The notes under the pieces are model-generated. The model saw only the letters and a list, made by a program, of their open reading frames with translations, searched no databases and was not told where the DNA came from. Below are positions 1-10,151 of a stretch of DNA of 64,000 nucleotides, piece by piece. Numbering within the stretch: the first letter of the stretch is position 1; each line of letters starts with the position of its first letter. The stretch covers positions 2,401,521-2,465,520 of the forward strand of contig NW_006768768.1 in NCBI RefSeq assembly GCF_000204055.1, read 5' to 3'. The stretch is from Melampsora larici-populina 98AG31 (taxonomy: Eukaryota > Basidiomycota > Pucciniomycetes > Pucciniales > Melampsoraceae). Both the position numbers and the translations under genes were made by a program.

Positions 1-1087
1 CTGGCTTGGTTTTGATTTTTGAGGATGGGGTTCAGGGTTTCTTTATCCCACCAGCTCTTGTACTTATTGATATTGGTTTTGACTTTTTTGCCCTGTTTGT
101 TGGCTACATCTAGTATGGCGGAGGATAGACTGGTTATGGCTGAGTTGATGTTATCGTGGCTGTTGAGGGTTGGTGAGAGTTAGTTAGTTGAGCCGCAATT
201 GAGCTATGAAAAAGAGGAATATCAATGTTAGTTAAGTTAAGGGAAACATGGGATTTGATTTGTGGGATGAAGGAGAGGTTTAGGAAGGTCTCGACAGGGA
301 AATGGTCTGAGGCTAGGGTATTGGTTAGTACTTTACAGCTCAGTACTTTATTGGCCAAGTTCCAACTAGCCCAGATTAAGTCAATGGTTGTGGGTTGGGT
401 ACCGGTGGAGAAACAAGTAGGGACTCCTTTTGGTGAGATTAGTTTGAATCCGTTAGAGCTTAAAAGCTGAAGTGATTTCTTTGCTTGGGAGTCTGAGTTG
501 GTGTAATTCGGTGGGTTCCATGATGAGTGGTGGAGATTGGAATCGGTGGTGATCAATGAGGGGGTATGGCGTGAGTGGTTTTTCTTAAGCCACGACTCTA
601 GGTATATGAGACCTCTATGGGATCCAGGTGGGTTATACCATGAGATTACTCTGAGTTTCGTTTGATTTGAGTCAGGGTTTTTAATGTCAATTCCTAATAT
701 GATGTCTGATTGACTAGGTAATATTACATATTGTGATGTAGGGATTAATTTAGAGATGTATATACAGACTCGAGGCCTGTCCGACCAGGCTGAGGGATGG
801 TAATCATATGCTGAGAGACAATGCCAGGCAGCGTGTTGGGGAAAAGATAGGGAGTGGCTGTTGAACCAGGGTTCTTGTAGCGCAAGTACTGAGTAGTGGG
901 TTTGGGTAAGAGCTTTGTGTGTATGTTGGATTGAGCTGTGACAGTTAAAATGTAGGATCAAAAATTTATTGAGAGAGAGTGGTAAATCGGAAATTGTGCT
1001 CAGATGATTCGTGTCATCATCATCTACTGATAGTTGAGGTGTGGGTGGTCTTTTGGGGGGTTGCTCGGAGGACTTATAATTCATCAT
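1..1087 (-). pseudogene. LINE (non-LTR retrotransposon) ORF2, endonuclease part, 5' end of ORF2 only
   Basis: On the minus strand, 1087 to 134 encodes an endonuclease/exonuclease/phosphatase domain of the kind that opens ORF2 of LINEs. Visible family signatures, in order, are an N-terminal LxxHFNCHSS-type strand, the metal-binding glutamate in LQEPW, a TTDSNLHH segment matching the catalytic D-x-N, and a terminal SDHFPVE motif. The frame closes at 134, but the protein clearly resumes in another frame from about 160 down to base 1 (VANKQGKK, KYKSWWDKE), the linker normally found between endonuclease and reverse transcriptase. There is therefore a frameshift near 165, and the reverse transcriptase would lie beyond the left edge. 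An inactive copy is likely. Tad1/I-like clade is a guess. It need not be the same copy as the ORF1 at 11.6-12.8 kb. Confidence 0.8.
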
Positions 1088-1429
1088 TCAAGTTAAAGGA
1101 AAACCGTGTTCGGCGGCAAAACTCCTAAAACTCCCAAATCCTATTCCAAATTTTGAGGTTTACACGTCTCAACCAATTAAATCCATTACAATGTGTGCCC
1201 ACTGCCACCCCAATTCCATCTATATCCATTTTCCACAACCGAATCAACCCAGGAATAGCTTGGAGTCAACCTGCCCTGCATCAACTATCCCATTTACTTG
1301 CACTCAAACAATCGATGTACCTCTGATTCCAACTACCTATCTCTCGGTATGCTTCCAGCGCTCTCCCAGTTTTACATCCATGCCGCCCTGCCTATCAATT
1401 CCCTCGACCATTACCTCGAATCAACTCCC

Positions 1430-2140
1430 TATTTCAGAAAGTTTTGGTCCCTCACTCGCTAGGCTTACCTCGCTTTACGTCCTATGGTCTTACTTTATCT
1501 CTTCACCTAAATCCTCGACCCCACACGTGAAGGTTCCAACTCTCAATGAATACTTCAAGCCTAGCAATCAGTCTACTGACCTTCCAGAAGCAGGTCGAGA
1601 CTTTGTTACGGAATTTCGGGTCAGAGCCTCTCGATTCATCGATATGCTATAAGCTAACACTCTTGACCAAAGGCTTTCCGGTTTGATTTTTTTAGAAGAA
1701 GAAAGTTGATGTCTCCTATGGTCCCCAGACTGGCACAGCTCAAGATCGCGCAACCAGATTGGCAAAGGAAGGTAAACCTCAATATGGACTCAGCAGTCTG
1801 GTAGTCAATCCGTATGATTGTGTTATCTGACCCTGTCCCGAAAAACCTCAGTCTGTATTTCTCCTCATGATCCAGATATGATCAACAATTATGATTTTGA
1901 TATGCTCGATCAGATGACAAAGATCCATTGGCTGTTTTTGTGATGGCTACTTATGGCAAAGCCGAGCCCATGGATAATGTAGTTGACTTGCTCAAGTTTC
2001 TCAACATTGCGCCTCAAGATCAACTCGACCTCAGCAAGTTAAAGTTTGTCGTGTTTGCCTGAGGGGTTGTACATATGAACTATACACCTGTTGTTCTTTG
2101 GAGAGCAAGAAAATGTGTAAATTCTATGGGAGGTTATGAA
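1430..2140 (+). pseudogene. decayed NADPH-cytochrome P450 reductase (5' half)
   Basis: Broken frames on the plus strand match the flavodoxin-like FMN domain of NADPH-cytochrome P450 reductase, the ER-anchored electron donor to P450s. The N-side piece ends RDFVTEF at about 1620. After an apparent intron ending in TTTTTTTAG near 1694 comes YGPQTGTAQDRATRLAKEG, matching the family FMN phosphate loop YGSQTGTAEDFA-RLAKE. Then come YGLSSLVVNPYDC, and after a frame change AVFVMATYGKAEPMDN (family: ATYGEGEPTDN), LLKFL and LKFVVFA followed by a stop where the family has VVFGLGN. The reductase FAD/NADPH half is absent. Two substitutions in the GEGEP loop, stops and frameshifts make this a pseudogene. 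An ORF at 1191-1652 may include the former membrane anchor. Confidence 0.75.
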
Positions 2141-2349
2141 ACTGTTAGTCTTATTCCCTTCTGACTGCTTGAAATTTTGAATTTGACTGATTTTTGGTTT
2201 GGGGTTGAGCAAGGTTACAGACTCGAGTAAGATTCCTTTTTCCACTCTTTCAAATCCGAATTATTAATTGATATTCAGTTTTTCTAATTAAACAGGATCC
2301 GATCAAGTTCAAGTACGAAACCAAACCAAACCCAATCCATCAAACCATC

Positions 2350-3270
2350 CCAAACCAAAGACCAACCTCTCCCAAAGATATTACACATCTTCCTCCGAAA
2401 GCGAACCATCATCAACATCAAATCATACTCACCAAGCCCCTCAAAAGAAATTAGATAAAAATCTCATTTCATCAAGTTGATTTATCTTAACGGGTCTAAG
2501 TCTATTACTTCATTTCAAAGATTAAAACGAGTAAGGTATAAAACTAAAAGAGAAGAAACAAAACAAAGATCAACTGGAAAAGTTAAAGCTGAAGGTGAAT
2601 TTGAATTATTAAATGTTGAGAATGGTAAAATATCTAAGCAAGATGATTTATTAGAAAACTTCCCTTTGATTTATGTAAGTTTTTTTATCTCTGTTGATAT
2701 TGTTTTGAACTGATTCTTCTTTTGGATTTGGGTTTTGGCTATTGAAATGACTTAGTAAAATTTGTCCTGATCTATGTCCTGAAGGATTAGATAAGATGAG
2801 TGATGCTGTAATCCAAATCGGTAATCAAACCATTTCCTCTTCCCCTCACAAACCTCACAGACCCACATTCAAACTCCCACAAAAGCTGACAAATTTGAAT
2901 TTTGCCAAAATATAGATGTAGATTGATTTGATGTACCCATCCGACCAATTGATGTGTCAGTAGATCCAAATCAAGATACACCAGAAGCAATAATCCAATA
3001 CTTGAAAGGTTTTCATTCATCTATGATAGGATTGACAGCATCATGTAAATCTATAATGTGTAAAGTTGATTGAGTTTATTGTTTTATCACACCTAACTTG
3101 AAACCAACAGATGATTGTTTTTTTGGCAATTTTGTGTAAGCTCTTTTTCTTTCTGATTTCTCAGTGGTAGAGTTGTTAACGTTAACTTTTTATGTCTGTT
3201 TGTGTTCCAGATTTTTTTATTTAAAACTTTAGATCATGATGCATTTAGATCAGCAGCTATCAGCACCAAC
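2350..3270 (+). pseudogene. SCO1: decayed SCO1-like mitochondrial copper chaperone
   Basis: SCO1 delivers copper to cytochrome c oxidase in the mitochondrial inner membrane. The order of parts is right: a Ser-rich presequence-like start (SQRYYTSSSES), a hydrophobic stretch (LTGLSLLLHF), then after a frameshift the KREETKQ-STGKVKAEGEFELL segment ending NFPLIY at 2673. A GTAAGT...TTAG intron (about 2678-2755) leads to KICPDLCPEGLDKMS, the CxxxC copper site (family: CPDICPEELDKM). Another frame carries VSVDPNQDTPEAI and KGFHSSMIGLTAS (family: DPERDTPEAI...FHPxIIGLTG). A last intron near 3136-3211 leads to IFLFKTLDHDAF (family: FFYLMDPDGxFVDAFG). The metal-binding His region is damaged. Frameshifts and stops show it is dead. 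It lies directly behind the dead P450 reductase. Confidence 0.75.
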
Positions 3271-4413
3271 AAATCTAAAAGAAAATAAAAAAGAATCCAA
3301 TTTGAAATGAACCAAAATCCTTACAACATCAATTATAAATAAAACAAAATCGGCCAAGGTCTCAGTTGTTAGTGCTGGTGGATTGGTTGTGGATCATTAA
3401 AAAAAAGTTTGTAGTTCTTTTGAAGATACTATAAGTGCAAGTCAAAAAAACAGACTTCAATCAAAGTCAAGAAAAGTGATGGTTTGGGTGTATTTGTAGA
3501 TTGACTTAGATATAATGGATCCTTTGCATTTGATAATTGAGACAAGATAAGATGCCCCCATTTTCAAGTTAAATGCATTTCAAAGCAAACTTTAAGCTTT
3601 GATCAATCACTCAAATCCTCAATTCACCAAACAATTCATATACTTCTGAGCCAAAATTGAATAAGTTGTAACTCATTGTTTATTTGGATTTGAATTATTT
3701 GGATTTTAAAGGCTTATAATTTTGTCTTTACACTTATTTGAAGTTCCTTCCATGATTCATTGATGGATCTTTTTCAAGTTGATCTGTTGATTTCTTTTAG
3801 ATTGTCAATCATTTTTCTGATCAAACTCAAGACAATTGAAGATCAGACAGGTTCTATTATTTGGGCCATCAGGAATTTTTGAGTTTCACTTCATGTTCAA
3901 CTTTGCAAAGTTTGGGATAGTTCCAAATCTTTTTTTCTAAGATTCTCAGCAATAACCATAATGCCATTTCTCAACATCTGTTTCACAGTCACAATGAAAA
4001 GCTTGATCAATGAAAATCAAAGACCCCAAACCAAAAAAGGAAAAGCAAAGGACTAATGTAGAAGGTAGAGGGTTTCTTTGATCAGTCAATCTTCCAAGGT
4101 TAAAAAATTGTCATGTCTTGGCTTATCACATTTATAAATTAAGGTTAGCAGAGTGATCTCAGACTTCCTTGCTAATCTTCTAAAATTCCTTTGATTTTGC
4201 CTAAGCATTTGGCATTTCCTATCTTTATTCACTTGGTTTTGACCAAAAAAGAAAAGAAGAAAATGATCACAAAAGCAACAGAATGAATCAGTGAGGAAGT
4301 GTGAGACAGTGTGAAAATATCAAACCAACTGACAATTACATCATGTGGTGTGATGGTTTGACTTGGATCAGTATCAAAAGTGAAAATTCAAATTGTAACA
4401 GTGAAGCTTGGGG
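3271..4413. other. AT-rich interval without a recognisable gene
   Basis: No open frame longer than about 60 codons with any recognisable protein signal was found on either strand. The sequence is AT-rich with short A and T runs. It ends at the TACAA target duplication of the Copia element. Confidence 0.6.
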
Positions 4414-4418
4414 TACAA

Positions 4419-5294
4419 TGTCGTGGTATTTCTATACCACGTTTTATCTATTTTTCATGTGTGTGTGGTTATTATTACTTATAGGTAACTTAGTACTCAT
4501 CAACTGGTCAAGGACTTCCGTGCGAGTTACTTATTTACTAAAGAAAATCAAGACGAGTTCATAAGGCAAATTATTCACAAATTACAATTAATACAGTAAC
4601 GATTTGAGTGTGCGGTCAGAGGTTGCTAGGATGGTTCTTTCTAATTAGGGAATAGGTCGTATGTGACCTGAGCTGTTTCTTTTTCTTTTAATTTTATGTT
4701 TTTTTTTGTTCAGTCTCATTTATATGACGTCCTGTGTACGATCTTTTGTTTCTTTCCTCATCGGAAAGAAACATATTTTTCATCTTACTTACTTTCTCCG
4801 CATCTCAATCTTTGCCTTATCCTGTTGCACTGAGCACAGGTTTGTCTTGCTTTTCTTTCTGTTTTTCTTTTTCTTTTTCTTACTAACTTATGTTGTGCGT
4901 GGTGTGATCAGGTGTGTTTTAGTTTTTGAAGCTCTTCGAAGCTCGATAGGCTTGTGCCGTATTGCTTACGCCTCACCTGATTACCCCAGGTTAGTAATGC
5001 TCATCGGAAAGAAACATATTTTTCATCTTACTTACTTTCTCCGCATCTCAATCTTTGCCTTATCCTGTTGCACTGAGCACAGGTGTGTTTTAGTTTTTGA
5101 AGCTCTTCGAAGCTCGATAGGCTTGTGCCGTATTGCTTACGCCTCACCTGATTACCCCAGGTGTGTTTTAGTTTTTGAAGCTCTTTGAAGCTCGATAGGC
5201 TTGTGCCGTATTGCTTACGCCTCACCTGATTACCCCAGGTGTTCTTTTCTCATACGGCATAGCCTTTTTACGGCTTCTACAAGTTCACTTCACA
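4419..5294 (+). repeat. 5' LTR of the Copia element
   Basis: It starts TGTCGTGGTATTTC and ends TTCACA. An 8-bp perfect palindrome (CGTGGTAT / ATACCACG) sits three bases inside the start. The LTR carries its own internal tandem structure: an 84-bp block at 4757-4840 recurs at 5000-5083, and a block of about 78 bp starting at 4911 recurs at 5082 and 5160. These blocks create repeated spurious ORFs. It is identical to the 3' LTR apart from about two bases. Confidence 0.95.
4757..5240 (+). repeat. interspersed tandem repeats inside the LTR (2 x 84 bp and 3 x about 78 bp)
   Basis: Unit A (starts CTCATCGGAAAGAAAC) occurs at 4757-4840 and 5000-5083. Unit B (starts GGTGTGTTTTAG, ends ACCCCAGG) occurs at 4911-4990, 5082-5161 and 5160-5239. 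Unit B carries the palindromic core GAAGCTCTTCGAAGCTC, altered to CTTTGAAG in its third copy. The same arrangement recurs at +5733 in the 3' LTR. The pattern A-B-A-B-B suggests duplication of an A+B block and then of B. Confidence 0.9.
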
Positions 5295-5311
5295 TGGTAG
5301 CGAGAGTCTCG
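5295..5311 (+). promoter_or_regulatory. primer-binding site of the Copia element
   Basis: TGGTAGCGAGAGTCTCG begins directly after the LTR CA. It resembles the TGGTAGCAGAGC-type sites of Copia elements that prime from initiator methionine tRNA or a half-molecule of it. The assignment rests on position and similarity to the usual pattern. Confidence 0.6.
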
Positions 5312-5353
5312 AATTTCTTCGACTCTCAATAAGATCCGACAACTTTGTTCTTT

Positions 5354-6439
5354 ATGCAATCTGAAGACGATCACATCAATACTACGGACATTGAATCTGT
5401 TTCATCTGACGATTCTGATTCAGACAAATCGAATAAGACAGTTAAACGTAATTCTGGTTTAAGACCTCTTATACTACCTTCAACTCTACCTTCAAATCCT
5501 TCTACCATCATGTCTTCCTCCGACAACACTGCAGAATCGTTAACTCCTATACAACTCTTTATTCAACGAACTACCAATCTTCTTAGTAAATTCAACATCA
5601 AACATGACTTAACTGATGAAAACTATAATTACTGGCATCTTGTTATTCATGAATCAATTGAATCGATGGGTTACGAATCTTACTTAGACATTAAAGATTA
5701 CGTTGATGTTTCTCTTTCTAACGAGAAGCATAAGAAGATCAAGTTCCTACTTACTACGTGGATTTTAAACAAGTGTGATGGAGTTAATGGTGACCGAGGA
5801 CGTGATAGTCTGACTACTAGAGATAGTGTTACTAAGGATATGATTATTACGTATGATCCGTATGTTTTATGGAAATTTCTCAAACAGTATCATGCTAGTA
5901 TCTCGGAAGCTAAATTGAAACATGTAGAATCAGCTTTATTAGATATGAAACAACTCAGTACTGATAACTTGAAGGTCCATATAGACAAATTCTCGACTTT
6001 ATTACGGGACTACTGGAAGTATAAGGGTGATATGTCAGATGGACAAGTTGCTCGTACCTTAATCAAAAGCTTAAAGCCTGGATACGAAGTCACCATCAAT
6101 GTTATTTATATGATTGTTCAACCATTAACTTTCGACAAAGTAAAGAATGAACTATTAAAGCATGAAGATGAACAGGTTTATGATCATCCATCTTTCGGTC
6201 AATCCACTCATCATGTGTCTAACTATCAAGCTAATCCTAGTCATATGATTAAATGCACTGAAGACCGTTGTGTTGGTAACACTTTCTCCAACCCTCACAA
6301 GCCTGACCAATGCTTCAAGAAGCCTTCCAACTTCGCCAAGAGAGACGAATGGATGATCAAGCAGGACGAGAAGAAACGGTTTAAGAAACGTAAATTTCAA
6401 CATCAAGCTAGTCATACTGAGGCTCCCAGTTCTATTTGA
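5354..6439 (+). CDS. Copia Gag (UBN2-type capsid/nucleocapsid)
   Basis: The first ATG after the primer site is at 5354. The 361-residue frame has a polar, Ser/Asp-rich start, then a helical UBN2/retrotran_gag-like region (NYWHLVIHESIES, LLDMKQL, ARTLIKSLKPGYE), and a C-terminal basic region with an irregular CCHC-type zinc knuckle (CTEDRC...H...C, about residues 300-320) before a Lys/Arg-rich tail. The frame ends in TGA at 6437-6439, but the reading frame continues in phase into the protease. In this superfamily Gag and Pol are normally one frame, so the stop is either a CGA-to-TGA mutation or a read-through site. It forms virus-like particles in the family. Confidence 0.85.
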   Translation: MQSEDDHINTTDIESVSSDDSDSDKSNKTVKRNSGLRPLILPSTLPSNPSTIMSSSDNTAESLTPIQLFIQRTTNLLSKFNIKHDLTDENYNYWHLVIHESIESMGYESYLDIKDYVDVSLSNEKHKKIKFLLTTWILNKCDGVNGDRGRDSLTTRDSVTKDMIITYDPYVLWKFLKQYHASISEAKLKHVESALLDMKQLSTDNLKVHIDKFSTLLRDYWKYKGDMSDGQVARTLIKSLKPGYEVTINVIYMIVQPLTFDKVKNELLKHEDEQVYDHPSFGQSTHHVSNYQANPSHMIKCTEDRCVGNTFSNPHKPDQCFKKPSNFAKRDEWMIKQDEKKRFKKRKFQHQASHTEAPSSI

Positions 6440-7626
6440 GGAGTTAAAGTAGTCAGACCACCAATTGCTTCCGCGCATGCTATGACCTTTTCTATTGATT
6501 TCCAACCCGTTACTCCCGTCGATACTCAGCCTATCACTATAGCGGTATCTGACATTGTCACAGTAGTAGATGTATCTGCCGCTTTCGTGCATGTTCCAGT
6601 TCCTCATGACTTCAAATATCCTACCGAGCCGATTCGAGTGATCTCTTTGTCCCAAGATACTCAACCTTCAGACAATCAACCCTCGGCTCAAGGCTCTGAA
6701 CTCGTTGACTATGATGCGACTGCATCGTCTGTATCTCCCATCGACGGTATCTGGGCGTTAAACGATACGGGTGCTTCCCACCATATGTTTAATGAATTAA
6801 GATTCTTCGATGCTGCTACAGTCAAACCACTCGAGGACTCCAACAAACGTCTTAAATTGGCCGGTGGCGATGCTTCCTTGGCTGTTCATTCTACCGGTTC
6901 AGTTAAACTTAAGGCAGGAGACGGCACCATCTTTACTTTAGCCGAATGTTTATACGTACCTGAATTGTCCAGGAACCTCATCGCTGGTGGCGCCTTGTTG
7001 AAGAAGGGAGTTGTCACCATGATCAACCCTTCGGATCCTGACTGTTTCAGCTTGGTCATGGGTCAATGCGCATTATTCAATGGCGCATTCTCTGGCAATC
7101 TTATGCTTGTAGCTCTTGAACCTGTGAGTTCTACTACCATTAAAGCAATCGCTTCCTCCAACTCTCACTCATGTCATCTTCAACACCAACGTCTAGGTCA
7201 TGTGAATCACAAGTACTTGGATGAAATGGTTAAGAATGGTAGTTTGGTTGGACTGTGTGATGCTTCTTCTACTACCAAGTCATGTCCTGTCTGTATTCAG
7301 TCAAAGTCTAAAAGACTTCCCTTTTCTGGTACTCGTCCACGCGCTACTTCGTTCCTTCAAAATGTGCACGTAGACTTAAGTGGCATCAATCGTGTTGTAG
7401 GATTGAATAGTGAAGCGTATTTTCTTTTGTTCACGGACGATTTTTCATCTTTTCGACATATTTTTCCTTTATGCAATAAATCCAAGGAGAGTGTTTTCAA
7501 CGTATTCATTAAATACATCACGTTAGTCGAGCGTCAAACAGGATGTCGGCTTATCCAGTTTACATCTGATCAAGGAAGTGAATTTGTCAACTCCACCATG
7601 CAAAGGTACTGTGAAGAGACGGGTAT
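6440..7626 (+). CDS. Copia Pol, first part: protease and start of integrase
   Basis: The frame is in phase with Gag across the TGA. The aspartic protease motif reads LNDTGASHHMF (about 6760). The integrase zinc-binding HHCC module follows (HLQHQRLGHVNH...CPVCIQSK, about 7170-7300), then the catalytic core with first Asp in HVDLSGIN (about 7365) and second Asp in FTSDQGSEFVN (about 7562). The frame is cut at 7627 by the inverted-repeat insertion and runs into a stop at 7706-7708. Without the insertion plus one target duplication the frame joins the next segment exactly, so this half was functional-looking until recently. Confidence 0.88.
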
Positions 7627-7766
7627 CACTGCCAGGATTAAACACTGTCCTAATTGGGATAATGTGTCACTTTTTTGGGATAATGAATTTTTGCCATATA
7701 AATGCTAAGCAATTAATGAAAAAGTGATCATTATTCCATTGGGGACAGTGTTTAATCCTGGCAGTG
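7627..7766. mobile_element. 140-bp MITE with CACTG ends inserted in the Copia integrase
   Basis: Both ends begin CACTGCCAGGATTAAACA when read inward, with inverted similarity over about 45 bp (imperfect after the first 24). It is flanked by TAT at 7624-7626 and 7767-7769, a 3-bp target duplication. It has no coding capacity. CACTG ends and a 3-bp duplication fit a CACTA/CMC-type or Harbinger-type non-autonomous element; which one is not certain. Its ends do not match the giant CACTA element in this window beyond the first four bases. Confidence 0.9.
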
Positions 7767-10125
7767 TATTGTCTTTCACCTGACTGCTGCTTACACACCA
7801 GAACAGAATGGGGTCTCTGAGCGAGGAATGCAAACTATTATCGGACGGGCTCGATCTATGATGATTCAATCACATGTACCTCTCAATTTTTGGTATGAGG
7901 CATGCTCTACGGCTGTGTTTATCACTAATCGCCTCATTACTGCGTCCCTTTCTAACGGTAAGACACCGTACGAAGTCTGGTATTATCAAAAACCCAGTGT
8001 TGGCCATCTTCGTGTATTTGGGTGTCAGGCTCATGTTCTGATACGGAAGGAGGATAGGTTGAGCAAGTACAACTCCCTTACCACCGAAGGAGTGCTTATC
8101 GGGTTTCAAGACGATAACTTCAACTATAGAATTTTCGATTTGAAAACTAGAAAAATCACACTCAGTCATAATGTCAAATTTTGTGAATCGGTATTCCCTT
8201 ACTCTTCCGATTCCTCTGCTTCACCACCTCTTCAGTTTGAGGACGGCGGACCCACCTTGTCAATTGAATCACCTAATCGCTTCCAAATTTTGTCGAATGA
8301 TGATGATGAGTTTGAGGATGAAGTTTTTCCCCAACCAATTACCACCGCTACGCCCGATGTTCCATCTTCTCCGACCATAGTTCCTTCTGTTCAGAATAAA
8401 GAGGATTCTACTCGACGGTCCGGTCGTCATAAGGACCCCGTCAGCTACAAGGGTATGGGTGGTTTCGTGTATTTGGATGAGTGCACCTTTGTCTCTGCCT
8501 TCGATGTCCTACCTGAGGCTTTTTCCACCTCCGTCATCGATGTACCTGTACCAAAGTCTTTCAAGTTTGCGGTTACTGGTCCTGAGGGTGAATTATGGCG
8601 ACAAGCGTGTCAAAAAGAATTTGATTCACTCACCAATAAGGGAGTCTGGGAGCTGGTGGATCCTCCTCAAGGCAAGAACATTCTGCGTGGCTTCTGGTTG
8701 TTTCGCAAGAAATTCAACATTGATGGTACGGTGTCGAAATTCAAAGCTCGTTTTGTTGTCATGGGTAATATGCAACAGGAAGGGATTGATTTTCACGAAA
8801 CTTTTTCACCTACCGGAAAACCCTCTTCCCTTCGTCTGCTTATTGCTTTTGCGGCGATTCAAGGTTGGGAGATACATCAGATGGATGCCGTGACCGCTTT
8901 TCTTAATGGTCTATTGGATGAGGAGGTTTATATGTACCAACCTGAGGGTTTCCACCACGGGTCTGGAAAGAAGGTGTGCCGTTTGCGACGGGCTCTTTAT
9001 GGGTTACGACAATCACCTAAAATTTGGTACGACGACGTTGTCAGCTTTTTGGTTAGCTTGGGTTTCAAGCAGTGTGTTATAGATCCATGCATTTACATTC
9101 GTCACACCTCTGATTCATTTACGGCGATCTATGTACATGTTGATGACCTGGCTATTACCGGTAATGACATTGCCACCTTTAAATCTGAGATCAGCAAGAA
9201 GTGGGAGATGGAGGATCTGGGAATCGCGACGACCGTAGTTGGTATTCAACTAATTCGGCAATCACCTTTTTGTTACACCATAACCCAGTCTGCCTTGGCT
9301 CGTGCAGTTCTTGAAAAATTTGATATGTTGGCTTTAAAGACTGCCTCGACTCCGTTTCCTGCAGGTTTGAAGCTTTATAGGTCCAGCGACGACGAGGCAG
9401 CTGCGTTTCAACTTGAGCACCTCAACTACCGCAGTGCTGTTGGTTCTCTGATGTACTTGGCCCAGTGTAACCGACCTGATCTATCATACGCCGTCGGCGT
9501 GCTCTCTCAACATCTGGACTCACCTGCCAGGAAGCATTGGGACGCCGTTATACATGTTTTTCGTTATCTTCTCGGCACCATAAATTTGGGCATTTCTTAT
9601 GACGGGAACGTGTCGTCTTCTACTGCGGTAACTGGCCTCAAGAGTTTTAATCTCCCTGTTTCTCATTGCGACTCTGACTGGGCTGGGGATCGTGAGTCTC
9701 GCAGGTCTACAACTGGCTATATCTTCTTATTGGCTGGCGGGCCGTTGTCTTGGAAGTCTCGACTACAACCGACTGTGGCTTTATCCTCGACGGAAGCCGA
9801 GTATCGCGCTATTACAGAGGCCGGTCAGGAGTTGTTGTGGTTGCGGGGTATGTTGGCTATGTTTGGTTTTGAAGACCCTAACCCTACGGAGCTTCGGAGT
9901 GACAACATGGGCGCTATTCATCTTACGACAAAGTCCATATTTCACGCTCGCACCAAGCACATCGAGATTCAGTATCATTGGATCAGGGAGGTTGTCAAAC
10001 AGGGTGCTCTGGTGGTTAAACATTGTCCGACTACTGATATGATGGCTGATTTGCTAACTAAACCACTGGGACGTCAACAGTTCTTTTATCTTCGACAACT
10101 CCTTGGTTTAAAGCATGTTCAATGA
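7767..10125 (+). CDS. Copia Pol, second part: integrase end, reverse transcriptase, RNase H
   Basis: The integrase catalytic Glu lies in TPEQNGVSERG (about 7797-7830). A GKTPYEVWY/FGCQAHVLI region, typical of Copia, follows. The reverse transcriptase begins near 8590 (VWELVDPPQG, FKARFVVMG, HQMDAVTAFLNGLL) and holds the active site as YVHVDDLAITG (about 9130). RNase H follows with HCDSDWAGDRESRRSTTGY and ALSSTEAEYRA (about 9665-9815). The frame is open to the TGA at 10123-10125, so the only damage to Pol is the upstream insertion. An internal methionine at 7828 is an artefact of that break, not a real start. Confidence 0.93.
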
Positions 10126-10136
10126 TACTCCCTGAA

Positions 10137-10151
10137 GTCCTTGAGGGGGCG
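10137..10151 (+). promoter_or_regulatory. polypurine tract before the 3' LTR
   Basis: A short purine-rich run (TTGAGGGGGCG) directly precedes the 3' LTR start at 10152, the expected place for second-strand priming. Confidence 0.6.

Noticed and set aside
4706..5188. A 160-codon open frame with internal amino-acid repeats
   Set aside because: It lies wholly inside the 5' LTR and recurs in the 3' LTR; it results from the tandem repeats, not from a gene.
5000..5240. CRISPR-like direct repeats
   Set aside because: Repeats are long, adjacent and confined to an LTR; the genome is eukaryotic.
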